This document shows, piece by piece, positions 39,853 to 49,176 of a DNA stretch of 57,358 nt. The DNA is from CBDCWT01 sp965223305. GTDB lineage: Bacteria > Planctomycetota > Planctomycetia > Pirellulales > Pirellulaceae. A program made the position numbers and the translations under genes. Below the pieces are notes generated by a model. It saw only the letters and a list, made by a program, of their open reading frames with translations. It made no database searches and was not told where the DNA came from. Location of the stretch: contig CBDCWT010000029.1 in NCBI GenBank assembly GCA_965223305.1, positions 1 through 57,358 of the forward strand. Direction: 5' to 3'. How positions within the stretch are numbered: the first letter of the stretch is position 1; each line of letters starts with the position of its first letter.

Positions 39853-40292
39853 GGCCCACCATTTCGCGGCGCTGCTTTCTCGGGGGCGCGATCTCGTACG
39901 GAGTTCGCCGGCCGAGTTGCTCTGCCTCAGAGAGGTTGAGTTCCACGGAGCGCTGGGAGACGAACCAGCGTCACCGCGCAGCGGCTTTGTTACGCACGTT
40001 GTTCTCTTACGGGGCTGCCGATTATATCATGACGGCTGGCCCAGGTTTTGAAGTTGCGCTCTTGGCGCCATCGTAAGAGCGAAGCGTAAGTTTTGAAGTT
40101 GCGCATTTCGCCTCAATCGGAACCCGAAGCGTCAGCGAGGGAATTACTTACATTGGTACACCAACTCCCCCTCGCTAACGCTTCGGGTTACCAAAAACGC
40201 GACGAATTGCCAGCCGAAAAGTGCAACCTTCAAGGGGCCCAGATGAGGCGGTGACGTACGCATCCGACAGTGGATAAAACAGGAGACCCACG
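39853..40292. other. Divergent intergenic region with a 69-bp hairpin
   Basis: No gene is supported in these 440 bases between the ABC ATPase and the esterase. 40121-40189 is a hairpin, AACCCGAAGCGTCAGCGAGG with inverted partner CCCTCGCTAACGCTTCGGGTT, the same length (69 bp) as 11527-11595. It is preceded by two TTGAAGTTGCGC repeats. The remainder should carry both promoters; none is clear. Confidence 0.6.
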
Positions 40293-42380
40293 ATGTTCGA
40301 GACCCCTGTCGAGGCTCCCGATTCCCGGTCACGCCGCGAACTGCTCCGCAGCCTCCTCGGCAGCACGGTGGCGGTGCCGCCGCTCGCCCTGCTGGGCACT
40401 CGGCTTACCTTTGCCGACGAGTCGCGTGCACCGCTCAACCGGTTTCCACGGATGGTGCATGAGTTTTTCGTCGATCGAGTACGGGAGATCGAACAGCGGA
40501 GCAGCGCCTTGAAGGCGAGCTTGAAGACCAAGCAAGACGCCGAGAGATACATCGTCGCCGTGCGGGAGAAGATCCGCCGTTGTTTCGGGCCGGAACCCAA
40601 GCGAACTCCGTTGAACCCGCAAGTGACTGGTGTTGTAGAGCGCGACGGCTACAAGATCGAAAACGTCGTTTTCGAGAGCCGTCCGGGGTTTCCGGTGACC
40701 GCTAATCTCTATTTGCCCACCGATCGTGAGCTTCCGGTGCCGGGAGTCGTGGGTACTTGTGGTCACTCGGTTAACGGCAAGGCGGCGGCGGTTTATCAGT
40801 CCTTCGCGCAGGGACTCGCCCGGCACGGATATGCCTGCCTGCTGTACGATCCGATCGGGCAGGGCGAGCGGCTGCAGTATGTCAACGAAGATCTGACTCC
40901 TCGCCGCGGCACCGGCACTCGGGAGCACCTTTACGCGGGCAATCAACAGTTCATCGTAGGCGAGTTTTTCGGCATGTGGCGGGCTTGGGACGGTATTCGC
41001 GCGCTCGACTATCTGCTGACCAGGCCGGAGGTGGATCCGCATCATCTGGGCGTGACGGGCAACTCGGGCGGCGGCACCATGACGACTTGGCTATGCGGCG
41101 TCGAACAGCGGTGGACGATGGCCGCTCCTTCTTGCTTCGTGACAACTTTTCGACGCAATCTGGAAAATGAGCTACCGGCGGACACCGAGCAGTGTCCGCC
41201 ACGGGCGCTAGCCGAAGGTCTGGATCACGACGACTTCCTTGCGGCGATCGCTCCCCGGCCGACCATCGTGCTGGCCAAGGAGCGAGACTATTTTGACGTT
41301 CGCGGCAGCGAGGAGGCCTTCCAGCGTTTACAGCGTTTGTACGAACTGCTCGATGCGGGGGACAAGGTCGGCATGTTTGTCGGTCCGTCCTATCATGGCT
41401 ATTCCCAAGAGAACCGCGAAGCGATGTACGGTTGGTTCAATCGCGTCACCGGGGCGAACGACGGGTCGGACGAACCGGAGCTGACGATCGAGGAGGACGC
41501 CACACTCTGGTGCACGCCGCGCGGCCAAGTCGCAGGCTGGGATCAGACGCGCTCGGTATTTGATTTTACACGCGAGAAAGCGCGACAGCTGCGGGACGAT
41601 CGCGGACGACCCCGGGGCGCCGCGCTGGCCGCCGCAATTCGCCAGGTCCTGCAGCTGCCGGCTGAGCAGCCGGCACCACCCGACTATCGTATATGGCGCT
41701 ACCTCGGGTCACGGGGATATCCTGCTCCGCACGGCATCGCCTACGCAGTCGAGTCGGAACCGGGCATGCTGGCGATCGTCTACCGGCTCTCGCAAGAGAG
41801 GCTGTACTCCAGACCACCCAAGGGTGCCGAACGGGCGATTCTCTACGTCGCCCACCGCTCGAGCGATGCCGAGCTGCGGGACGAGCCGCTACTGCGTGAG
41901 ATCGTGTCCAGCAACCCGCGGATCCCTGTTTTCACATGCGATGTACGAGGTGTCGGTGAATCGCAACCGGATACCTGCAATCCCGGGTCCTTTGACAGCC
42001 CGTATGGCAGCGACTATTTCTACGCCATTCACAGCCTGATGCTGAACCGCCCGTATCTCGGCCAGAAGACACATGATGTGCTGCGTGTCCTGCAATGGCT
42101 GAATGCGTTGGGCCACCGGGAAGTCCACCTGGTGGCCAAGGGTTGGGGGGCGCTGGCGGGTACCTTTGCCGCCGTGCTTTCTCCGCACGTTACGCAGGTC
42201 ACGCTTAAGAACGCGCTCACTTCTTATCAGGAGATCGCCGAGTCCGAGGAGTACCGCTGGCCGCTCTCGACCCTGCTCCCAAATGTGCTCGCGCACTTCG
42301 ACCTGCCCGACTGCTACCGCGAGCTGACCGCCAAACGGCTGAGGCAAATCGACCCTTGGGGGCCGGCCGGGCTCAGCTAA
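40293..42380 (+). CDS. Exported two-domain alpha/beta hydrolase (acetyl-xylan esterase-like)
   Basis: 695 residues. Residues 10-45 contain SRRELLRSLLGS followed by a hydrophobic stretch, a Tat-type signal. The first alpha/beta-hydrolase domain (about 100-390) has the oxyanion/early strand YLPTDRELPVPGVVGTCGHS, the nucleophile elbow GNSGGG with S258, acid-side DYFDVRG and a late SYHGYSQ histidine. The second domain (about 450-695) has the same strand order (FTCDVRGVGESQP, VHLVAKGWGALAG), but its elbow reads K-G-W-G without Ser, so it is probably inactive. AGGAGA about seven bases before the ATG supports the start. Such proteins are common in planctomycete carbohydrate utilisation; the substrate is unproven. 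Confidence 0.78.
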   Translation: MFETPVEAPDSRSRRELLRSLLGSTVAVPPLALLGTRLTFADESRAPLNRFPRMVHEFFVDRVREIEQRSSALKASLKTKQDAERYIVAVREKIRRCFGPEPKRTPLNPQVTGVVERDGYKIENVVFESRPGFPVTANLYLPTDRELPVPGVVGTCGHSVNGKAAAVYQSFAQGLARHGYACLLYDPIGQGERLQYVNEDLTPRRGTGTREHLYAGNQQFIVGEFFGMWRAWDGIRALDYLLTRPEVDPHHLGVTGNSGGGTMTTWLCGVEQRWTMAAPSCFVTTFRRNLENELPADTEQCPPRALAEGLDHDDFLAAIAPRPTIVLAKERDYFDVRGSEEAFQRLQRLYELLDAGDKVGMFVGPSYHGYSQENREAMYGWFNRVTGANDGSDEPELTIEEDATLWCTPRGQVAGWDQTRSVFDFTREKARQLRDDRGRPRGAALAAAIRQVLQLPAEQPAPPDYRIWRYLGSRGYPAPHGIAYAVESEPGMLAIVYRLSQERLYSRPPKGAERAILYVAHRSSDAELRDEPLLREIVSSNPRIPVFTCDVRGVGESQPDTCNPGSFDSPYGSDYFYAIHSLMLNRPYLGQKTHDVLRVLQWLNALGHREVHLVAKGWGALAGTFAAVLSPHVTQVTLKNALTSYQEIAESEEYRWPLSTLLPNVLAHFDLPDCYRELTAKRLRQIDPWGPAGLS

Positions 42381-42399
42381 GGACACGACGCTCCGCGTC

Positions 42400-42480
42400 G
42401 TTTCGCCGGGGAACCGTGGGCTAACGCCCAGCGGCTGATTTGGAGCGTAGCCGAACTCGCCAGAGTTTGGCGGATTGCGT
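42400..42480. repeat. Partial composite repeat
   Basis: Holds ACCGTGGGCTAACGCCCAGC, GGCTGATTTGGAGC and GTAGCCGAACTCGCCAGAGT, i.e. the right half of the composite repeat at 37137-37300. The rest of 42381-42690 is leader sequence of the next gene and shows nothing else. Confidence 0.8.
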
Positions 42481-42690
42481 GCAGCGTAAAAGCTTCACCA
42501 CCTCCAGCTAGCTAGGGGAGAGAAAATCAAGTTCGAAAGGCCGATACCGCCACCGCAGCAGCGTGCTCCACTGGAGGCGATCACGTCTTACCACAAGGCT
42601 AAATCGGAGCCTAACGTGGTTCATCGTTTTTTCTTGACTTCGCAACTCTCGTCCCTTAGAAGTCGTAGAAAGCAAACCAAGGATCTGATC

Positions 42691-45600
42691 ATGCCCCATC
42701 TAAGAGAACGCAACCGGAAACCGCGAATGTTGTCTGCACGGTCGTTGCAGCTTGCGAATCGCAGGCAGTCCAGCCGACGGTTGGCCGCTGAAAGGCTCGA
42801 GAGGCGACTGCTGTTGACCACCGTCACCGGCGTCAGCCCAGAGGCCAACACACACGTCGCTTCGGTTTCAACCGACATCTCGGCCACCTTCGACCAGGAT
42901 GTCGTCGTTGGGACGGCAACACCGGAGAACTTCGTGGTACACGGCACGGTCAGCCGAGGTCGATTAGTGGGTGCGGCCACCACTGTAACTGCAGCTGGAC
43001 CTGTGATCACCCACAACCCGACGAGTGACTTTGCCGCCGGAGAGCTGGTTCAGGTTACCGCAACATCAGGCATCTCGACGGCAGGCGGTGCGGCGAATTC
43101 GCGAGTCTGGCAGTTCCGCACGGCGAGCGGCGGCAGCGGTCAGTTCGTCGATAGTGGACAGAGCCTGCTGTCGGTGGCTGCTCAGTTCGTCACACTGGGA
43201 GACATCGACGGTGACGGCGATGTGGACGCAGTGCTGGGCAACTCGGGAGCCGTAGCGGTCAACGACGGAACAGCCGTATTTACGGACAGTGGGCAGAGAT
43301 TGACCCCTGGTGGCGACCTCGAGTTAGGCGACATTGACGGTGACGGAGATCTCGATGTAGTCGGCACGAACGAAGTGTGGCTGAACGATGGAACTGGACT
43401 GTTCACCGACACCAACCAATCGCTGGGCGGTGGTATCACCGTGGCAGTCGGCGACCTGGACGGTGACGGCGATCTCGACGCCATGGTGGGTGTCGCCTAC
43501 ACCAGCAACCGTGTGTTTCTGAACGACGGCAACGGCACCTTCTCGAACAGCGGCCAGACCAACCTAGGAACAGCCAGCCCTCAATCGATTGAGTTTGCCG
43601 ATTTCGATGGCGACGGCGACCTCGACGCGTTCGCGGCCAACAACGGACCCGCCAACGAAGTGTGGCTGAATGACGGCAGCGGCGTGTTTACCAATAGCGG
43701 CCAAGCCATGGGAGGATTTCGCCCCACACAAGATGTCGAGTTAGGCGACTTCGACGGCGACGGTGATGTGGATGCGTTGGTCGTCAACCAGAGTCAGCCA
43801 AATCGCCTGTGGCTGAACGACGGCGACGGCCTGTTCACCGACAGCGGGCAGGCCCTTGGCAACCATCGCAGCTTTGGACTTGCAGTCGGCGACCTTGACG
43901 GCGACGGCGACCTCGATGCTTTCGTGGCCAACTCTTGGGCGCTGAACATCACGCAAGAGGATTCTCGCGTCTGGCTGAACGATGGCGCGGGAACGTTCAG
44001 CGACAGTGGGCAGCGGTTTGCGCCATTTTTTAACTATGCTGTCGACATCGCCGACCTCGACGGCGACGGTGACCTGGACGTGTGGTTGGCCACCAATTCA
44101 CAACCTAGCCAAGTCTTGATCAACCAGAATCTGACTCCGAACGTTACACTCGCCGCCGACAGCTCTTCGGTTGCCGAGGCGGCCGGGGAGGCGACGATCA
44201 CCGCCACCCTGTCGGCGACGCACACCGCTGCCGTAACCATCGATCTGGGCGTATCTGGAACGGCGAGCACGGACGACTACACTCTTTCCGCGATGCAGAT
44301 TGTCATTCCGGCCGGCGAGACTAGCGGTTCGGTGACCGTGACCGCGGTGCAGGACGTTATCGACGAGCCGGACGAGACGGTGATCGTCGACCTGGAGGCG
44401 GCTACGAATGCTCAAGAAGTGGGCACGCAGCAGGTAACGGTGACGATTCTGGACGATGACGAACCGATCGTACCCGACGTGACTCTGGCAGTAGACAACA
44501 CGAGTATCCCAGAAGCGGCAGGTGTGGCGACTTTTGCCGTCACTCTTTCGGCGGCGACGACCAACGTGGTGACGGTCGACTTGGCAATTGGCGGTACGGC
44601 TACGGCGAGCACCGATTACACCAGCTCGGGAACACAAGTCGTGTTCCAACCAGGAGCGACGACGGCCAGTGTGACGATTACTGCAGTCCAAGACGCAGTC
44701 GACGAGCCAGATGAAACGGTCGTTGTCGAGATCACCAGTGTTACCGGCGGCAACGAGCTGGGTGTGCAGCAGCAGACGACCACTATCCTGGACGACGATG
44801 TTCCGCCTAGCTTTGTCGTCACCTCGCTGATCCCGACTGATTCGGGTTTCCGCGTCGAGTTCAATAATCCAGTGGACGGTGGCGACATCAATCTCTATGA
44901 CACACAGAATGCAGCCGTCGGTGCAGCCGACGTCGTCGTAACAGGGACGACCACCGGTGCGGTCACTGGTTCGCTCATTGTGGGCGAACGATCTCTGACT
45001 TTCATCAAGAGTGGCGACGCGCTCGCTGCTGACACCTACACCGTTACCTTGCGAAGCGGCACTGGAGCTTTTGAAGATACAGGTGGACAGCTGCTGGACG
45101 GCAACAGCGACGGTACAGGTGGTGACGACTATGTCGGTAACTTCACCGTTGAAGCGGCGCCCGCCGGTGCGAGAACCGTCGGCGTCGCGGACTTCGTTCG
45201 TGGCCCGGGCCAAGAAGTGAACTTGCCCGCATCTCAGACGGTAGGTATCCCGATTACGATCAGTGAAGGTGATGGCGTTCGCGCGGCGGATATTCGGATC
45301 GGCTACGACCCTGAGCTGCTTGAGATCACCGATGCCACGTCACCTGCCGGCGGGACCGTTGTGCTCAACACCACCACGACGCCCGGCGTGGCGATTTTGG
45401 TTTATTTTGCCACTGCCTCACTCCCGGCTGGTGAGGGCACGCTGATCAACCTGCAAGCCAACGTGCCGGCGGCGAACGCCAGTGAGATCTACCGCGCCCA
45501 ACAAGTGCTCGACCTACATGATGTCGTCATCGGTGATGGCAATGACAACGAGTTCCCGGTCGTTGTAGACGACGCGCTGCATTCTGTGACTTACTTTGCG

Positions 45601-46122
45601 GATGTGTCCGGAAACGGGCGGATTAACGCCGCGGATGCGGCGCAGGTGGCGCGGTTCGCGGCGCTGATTGACTCCGGCTTTGCCGCCTCGCTGAGTACTG
45701 ATCCTGGCGTCGTCGGAGACATTAGCGGCAACGGCCGCGTTAACGCCGCCGATGCTTCGCTGGTGGCACAGTTTGCTGCGCTGCTTCCGGTGCCGGAGAT
45801 TCCTGCGATACCCGGTGGGATCGCGATCACCGGTCAACCGGCGGGACGGTTGCTCGATGGTCAGGACACTCCAAACTCGATTGGTTGGCTGTTTCTCGCA
45901 CCCTCGGATGACGGTTTCACGGACAACGCTAGGAGCGATGCGGCCCGACTTCAGGTCATAAGCGACTTTTCCTTTGAGCTGATCGAGCCCGCGGTTACGG
46001 ACACTCTCGCCTCGGACCGGGAGCGGCTACAATACGCGACCGCCGTGGCCGATGAATTGGACGACGAGGAGCTATTGCAGGCGCTCGAGAATGCAATCAG
46101 CGACTTTGACCTAAGCGTCTAA
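42691..46122 (+). CDS. LEPR-XLL surface protein with FG-GAP, Calx-beta, cohesin-like and dockerin-like parts
   Basis: 1143 residues. The basic N-terminus carries RRLAAERLERRLLLT, a planctomycete LEPR-XLL export/sorting motif. Next comes an Ig-like domain (about 45-150), then seven FG-GAP/VCBS repeats (GDIDGDGDVDAVLGN, GDLDGDGDLDAMVGV, ADFDGDGDLDAFAAN and so on) to about 490. Two Calx-beta domains follow (SSVAEAAGEATITATLSA...DEPDETVIVDLEA and NTSIPEAAGVATFAVTLSA...DEPDETVVVEI), then a cohesin-like beta domain (PITISEGDGVRAADIRIGYD) and two dockerin-like repeats (DVSGNGRINAADAAQVARF, DISGNGRVNAADASLVAQF). The ATG at 42691 follows AAGGA by about eight bases; the frame is open from 42616. Likely a large Ca-binding cell-surface protein. 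Confidence 0.85.
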   Translation: MPHLRERNRKPRMLSARSLQLANRRQSSRRLAAERLERRLLLTTVTGVSPEANTHVASVSTDISATFDQDVVVGTATPENFVVHGTVSRGRLVGAATTVTAAGPVITHNPTSDFAAGELVQVTATSGISTAGGAANSRVWQFRTASGGSGQFVDSGQSLLSVAAQFVTLGDIDGDGDVDAVLGNSGAVAVNDGTAVFTDSGQRLTPGGDLELGDIDGDGDLDVVGTNEVWLNDGTGLFTDTNQSLGGGITVAVGDLDGDGDLDAMVGVAYTSNRVFLNDGNGTFSNSGQTNLGTASPQSIEFADFDGDGDLDAFAANNGPANEVWLNDGSGVFTNSGQAMGGFRPTQDVELGDFDGDGDVDALVVNQSQPNRLWLNDGDGLFTDSGQALGNHRSFGLAVGDLDGDGDLDAFVANSWALNITQEDSRVWLNDGAGTFSDSGQRFAPFFNYAVDIADLDGDGDLDVWLATNSQPSQVLINQNLTPNVTLAADSSSVAEAAGEATITATLSATHTAAVTIDLGVSGTASTDDYTLSAMQIVIPAGETSGSVTVTAVQDVIDEPDETVIVDLEAATNAQEVGTQQVTVTILDDDEPIVPDVTLAVDNTSIPEAAGVATFAVTLSAATTNVVTVDLAIGGTATASTDYTSSGTQVVFQPGATTASVTITAVQDAVDEPDETVVVEITSVTGGNELGVQQQTTTILDDDVPPSFVVTSLIPTDSGFRVEFNNPVDGGDINLYDTQNAAVGAADVVVTGTTTGAVTGSLIVGERSLTFIKSGDALAADTYTVTLRSGTGAFEDTGGQLLDGNSDGTGGDDYVGNFTVEAAPAGARTVGVADFVRGPGQEVNLPASQTVGIPITISEGDGVRAADIRIGYDPELLEITDATSPAGGTVVLNTTTTPGVAILVYFATASLPAGEGTLINLQANVPAANASEIYRAQQVLDLHDVVIGDGNDNEFPVVVDDALHSVTYFADVSGNGRINAADAAQVARFAALIDSGFAASLSTDPGVVGDISGNGRVNAADASLVAQFAALLPVPEIPAIPGGIAITGQPAGRLLDGQDTPNSIGWLFLAPSDDGFTDNARSDAARLQVISDFSFELIEPAVTDTLASDRERLQYATAVADELDDEELLQALENAISDFDLSV

Positions 46123-46145
46123 CCCAACGTCGTTGAGGACTTCCT

Positions 46146-46193
46146 GTAGCCGAATTCGCCAGAATTTGGCCAAACTCTGGCGAGTTCGGCTAC
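46146..46193. terminator. Compact palindrome between convergent genes
   Basis: GTAGCCGAATTCGCCAGAAT followed almost at once by its inverted partner (ACTCTGGCGAGTTCGGCTAC): about 22-bp arms with little loop. It lies between the LEPR-XLL gene and the rhodanese gene. Same family as 39022-39086. A terminator role is inferred from position. Confidence 0.5.
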
Positions 46194-46252
46194 CACGGAG
46201 TTGCGACGGACCGTCGGGCAAAAGTCCTTGATGGCCCCAACTCCCTAACCCC

Positions 46253-46591
46253 CTAATACCGCCGCAGATTCTTGTCTACTTCAAGGGCCCAAGCGTCGAT
46301 TCCGCCGGACATGTTCTGGACCTTCGAGAATCCCTGTGCTCTCAACCACTGAGTGACCTGCAAGCTGCGTCCGCCGTGATGGCAATGCACCACCATGCGG
46401 CGCTGGCGGTACTCCTCGAGCTCTGCGAGGCGTCCGGGGATCTCGCCCATCGGAATTGCCACTGCTGACTCAAGACGAACAATCAGGCACTCTTCTGGCT
46501 CGCGACAATCAAGCAATAGGAACTCTTCGCCGCCATCCAGCAGCTGTCGTACCCCCTGAGGGTCAATCTCAAGCGGCAGGGCATCTTCCAT
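46253..46591 (-). CDS. Rhodanese-like domain protein
   Basis: 112 residues, a single rhodanese domain: EIDPQGVRQLLDGGEEFLLL, DCREPEEC, IPMGEIPGRLAEL and the active-site loop VVHCHHGGRS with a catalytic Cys, then WLRAQGFSKVQNMSGGIDAW. This is the GlpE-like class that carries sulfur as a persulfide. The second of two adjacent ATGs is chosen because GGGAG lies six bases before it. There is no signal peptide, so it is cytoplasmic. Convergent with the LEPR-XLL gene and divergent from the CCA-type enzyme gene. Confidence 0.9.
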   Translation of the reverse strand: MEDALPLEIDPQGVRQLLDGGEEFLLLDCREPEECLIVRLESAVAIPMGEIPGRLAELEEYRQRRMVVHCHHGGRSLQVTQWLRAQGFSKVQNMSGGIDAWALEVDKNLRRY

Positions 46592-46812
46592 CATCAGCTC
46601 CCAAGAAGTCGATTTTCGAGCAAGAACAGTCCGGCTCGTCAAAGTTAGCAGGGAGATGAGGCGTGTGGCAAGGTGTGGCGGGGTGGCGGATGGACACGAG
46701 CGGGTCTACCGCGCCGATGCGAGGTTGCAGCGGTTGCGCACAAATACCCAAGTCCATATCATAGGTCTCATAGGCGAAGTTGTGATCTGACCGGTACTGA
46801 GTTATTGACTGT

Positions 46813-48084
46813 ATGTCGAACGTCGAACCAGAAGCTGCCCGACGATTTGCCTTTGAGGTCGTTAGCCGCCTGCGCCGTGCAGGCTACCGGGCGCTGTGGG
46901 CCGGAGGCTGTGTTCGCGATCGACTGCTAGGACTTGTTCCAAAAGACTATGACGTAGCAACCGACGCCACGCCGGAGCAGATTCGTGCGGTGCTGGGCCG
47001 CCGCCGTACGATTGCTGTGGGTGCAGCGTTTGGAGTGATCACGGTCGTGGGTCCCAAGGAGGCGGGCCAAGTGGAGGTGGCCACGTTTCGTGAGGAGACA
47101 ACCTACAGCGACGGCCGGCACCCCGACAGCGTTTCGTTTACTGATGCTCGTCAAGATGCGCTCCGGCGGGATTTTACAATCAACGGGCTGTTTTGGGATC
47201 CGGTCGACGAGAGGGTGATCGACTACGTCGAGGGCCAGGCGGACCTGGCGGCTGGTGTCATCCGCGCGATTGGCGATCCGCATCGGCGGATTGCAGAAGA
47301 CAAGCTCAGGATGATGCGCGCCGTACGTTTTGCTGCGGTGTTTGGCTTTCGGGTCGAGGCGGCGACGCTCAGCGCGATCGTCGAGCATGCCAGTGAAATC
47401 TCGGTAGTGAGCGCCGAGCGGATTAGCGATGAACTCCGCCGCATGCTGCCACATCCCAGCCGCCGTCTGGCCGCGGAGTTGTTGCGGAAGACCGGACTCT
47501 TGGCCGCGGTTATCCCGGAGCTTGACAGTGACTTGGAAATAGACGGCACCTTGCCTGGCTGGCAACGAACTTTGGACGTCCTCGATGCGCTGGAAACACC
47601 CGCCTTCGCTACCGCTTTAGCGGCTTTGCTGCGACCAACTGTAGGTAGCGGACCGCAGACGGTGAACAGCATCTGCCGCCGGCTGAAGCTGGCCAAGGTG
47701 GAACTAGAACTTACGCAGTTTTGCCTTCAACATGAGGAGCTGATCTGCCATGCACTTGATGTTTCGTGGGCGGATCTGCAGCCAGTGTTGGTGGACGGGC
47801 AAGCGCAGCAGCTGCTTGTCTATGCTGCTGCGGTCGCAAAAGCGCTGGACCTGTCGCCGGATTCCGTTGCGTTCTGCGATCGCCAGCTGAGGCTGCCTCC
47901 CGAGCAGTTGAACCCAGCTCCGCTGATTACCGGGCACGACTTGCAGCTGGCTGAGATTCCGCCCGGACCCGCCTACCGAGTCATCCTGCAAGAGGTACGG
48001 AACGCTCAACTGCTGGGCAACGTCGAGGACCGCGAGTCCGCGTTGCGATTGGCTGAGCGGCTTTGGGACGAGCTGCAGGCGTAA
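46813..48084 (+). CDS. CCA tRNA nucleotidyltransferase / poly(A) polymerase family
   Basis: 423 residues, class II nucleotidyltransferase fold. GGCVRDRLLG and the catalytic DYDVATDATPEQI (two Asp), then RRDFTINGLFWDP, EDKLRMMRAVRFA (B motif) and ERISDELRRML. It probably adds CCA to tRNA 3' ends; some planctomycetes split this role among several paralogues, so an A-adding or CC-adding enzyme, or PcnB, cannot be excluded from the motifs alone. The C-terminal 150 residues are a helical body without an HD domain. ATG with no strong ribosome site; the next gene starts about 240 bases later after hairpin repeats. Confidence 0.85.
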   Translation: MSNVEPEAARRFAFEVVSRLRRAGYRALWAGGCVRDRLLGLVPKDYDVATDATPEQIRAVLGRRRTIAVGAAFGVITVVGPKEAGQVEVATFREETTYSDGRHPDSVSFTDARQDALRRDFTINGLFWDPVDERVIDYVEGQADLAAGVIRAIGDPHRRIAEDKLRMMRAVRFAAVFGFRVEAATLSAIVEHASEISVVSAERISDELRRMLPHPSRRLAAELLRKTGLLAAVIPELDSDLEIDGTLPGWQRTLDVLDALETPAFATALAALLRPTVGSGPQTVNSICRRLKLAKVELELTQFCLQHEELICHALDVSWADLQPVLVDGQAQQLLVYAAAVAKALDLSPDSVAFCDRQLRLPPEQLNPAPLITGHDLQLAEIPPGPAYRVILQEVRNAQLLGNVEDRESALRLAERLWDELQA

Positions 48085-48214
48085 AGCGGGAGTTTCTATC
48101 GTCTTGTGCTTGTCGGAGGATAGTTGGATTGGCGGGGAGCCGCATGACTGTGGCGAGGCGGCCCGCAATGGTATAACTGCTCGAGCACGGATGATATGAC
48201 CGGTGGAGGTGATA

Positions 48215-48312
48215 GGCGGACGGAGCGTGTCTGTTATTTGGAGGGGCGGACGGCACGCGGAGCGTGCCTGCTACTTTGCTGACGGCACACGGAGTGTGCC
48301 TGCTACTTTTTT
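48215..48312. repeat. CACGGAGTG hairpin repeats, two copies
   Basis: Two tandem units (GGCACGCGGAGCGTGCC and GGCACACGGAGTGTGCC, each followed by TGCTACTTT), the second ending in a run of T. Related copies are at 6785-6905. Here the last unit could end transcription of the CCA-type gene. Confidence 0.7.
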
Positions 48313-48327
48313 AGGGGAGTGACCCTC

Positions 48328-48837
48328 GTGTACGTTGATTTGTTGCTGCGTTGGCTGCATATACTCAGTGCCATTGTCCTGGTTGGCGGTACGATCTTCA
48401 TGCGGTTTGCATACCTGCCGGCTATTTCGTCCGACAAGCAGCAGGAGTTTCAGGCGGCGGTCCGATCCCGCTGGGCAAAGTGGGTCGCGGCTGCCAGCGG
48501 TTTCCTGCTGCTTAGCGGACTGTTCAACTTTGCCCGCATCCTGGGAAGCTACGAGATCGACGACAGCGGGTTCCCCGGCAGCGTGTACCAGATGGTCTTC
48601 GGTATTAAGTTTTTGCTGGCATTTGCCGTGTTTTTCCTCGCCAGCGCTCTAGCTGGCAAGCGAACCCTGGCTGAACGTCTGCGTCAAAACGAGAAGGCTT
48701 GGCTGACGTTAAATGCCCTGCTCGCCGTGACCGTGGTATGCTTGGCTGGTTTGATGAAGCAGGCTGATCGTCGTCCCAAATCTCTCGAGGGCGTGCCGCA
48801 GAGTGAGGCCTCGGTCTGGTCTGCTGATCCTCGATAA
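48328..48837 (+). CDS. Four-helix membrane protein, CopD-like
   Basis: 169 residues with four hydrophobic segments (LLLRWLHILSAIVLVGGTIF, WVAAASGFLLLSGLFN, FGIKFLLAFAVFFLASAL, LNALLAVTVVCLAGLM). The first carries the RWLHILSAIVLVGG pattern seen in CopD-like and related integral membrane proteins; the His could bind a metal or heme. Two GTG codons are possible starts. AGGGGAG at 48313-48319 overlaps the first (48319) and sits eight bases before the second (48328), so the second is used. The next small gene follows after 80 bases on the same strand. Confidence 0.72.
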   Translation: MYVDLLLRWLHILSAIVLVGGTIFMRFAYLPAISSDKQQEFQAAVRSRWAKWVAAASGFLLLSGLFNFARILGSYEIDDSGFPGSVYQMVFGIKFLLAFAVFFLASALAGKRTLAERLRQNEKAWLTLNALLAVTVVCLAGLMKQADRRPKSLEGVPQSEASVWSADPR

Positions 48838-48916
48838 CTCGCCCAGTCGGAGAATCCGCGCGAACCAGCATGACTCGTACTTGCATTCGGCTCGAGGGAG
48901 GTTTGTCGGGAAAACC

Positions 48917-49087
48917 ATGAACAAGAAAATCAAGAAGAAGCTCGAACTTGCCAACCAGAAGCTGCAGCATCTTCGCCAGCAGCTGGCCGGGGCCAAGCAG
49001 CAGGATGACGAACCGGGTGAAGTGCAGCGTCTGGAATCGGCGATCGCAGAACTTGAAGAGGAAGTCCAGAAGCTGAAGGCATCTTGA
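48917..49087 (+). CDS. Small coiled-coil protein, 56 aa
   Basis: A very basic start MNKKIKKKLELANQKLQHLR followed by QQLAGAKQQDDEPGEV and a Leu/Glu heptad part (RLESAIAELEEEVQKLKAS): two short helices forming a likely antiparallel coiled coil. Similar short proteins are conserved in Pirellulales genomes to my recollection; the role is unknown. GGAGG lies about 15 bases upstream, rather far. It sits between two membrane-protein genes on the same strand. Confidence 0.6.
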   Translation: MNKKIKKKLELANQKLQHLRQQLAGAKQQDDEPGEVQRLESAIAELEEEVQKLKAS

Positions 49088-49176
49088 ACACCGCCGCTCC
49101 GCCGATGGGGTACGTTTCTTGAGTGGCTGCCGCTGGACTCAGCCTGCTCTCGCCCCTCGCCCCATCGGAGCATTTC

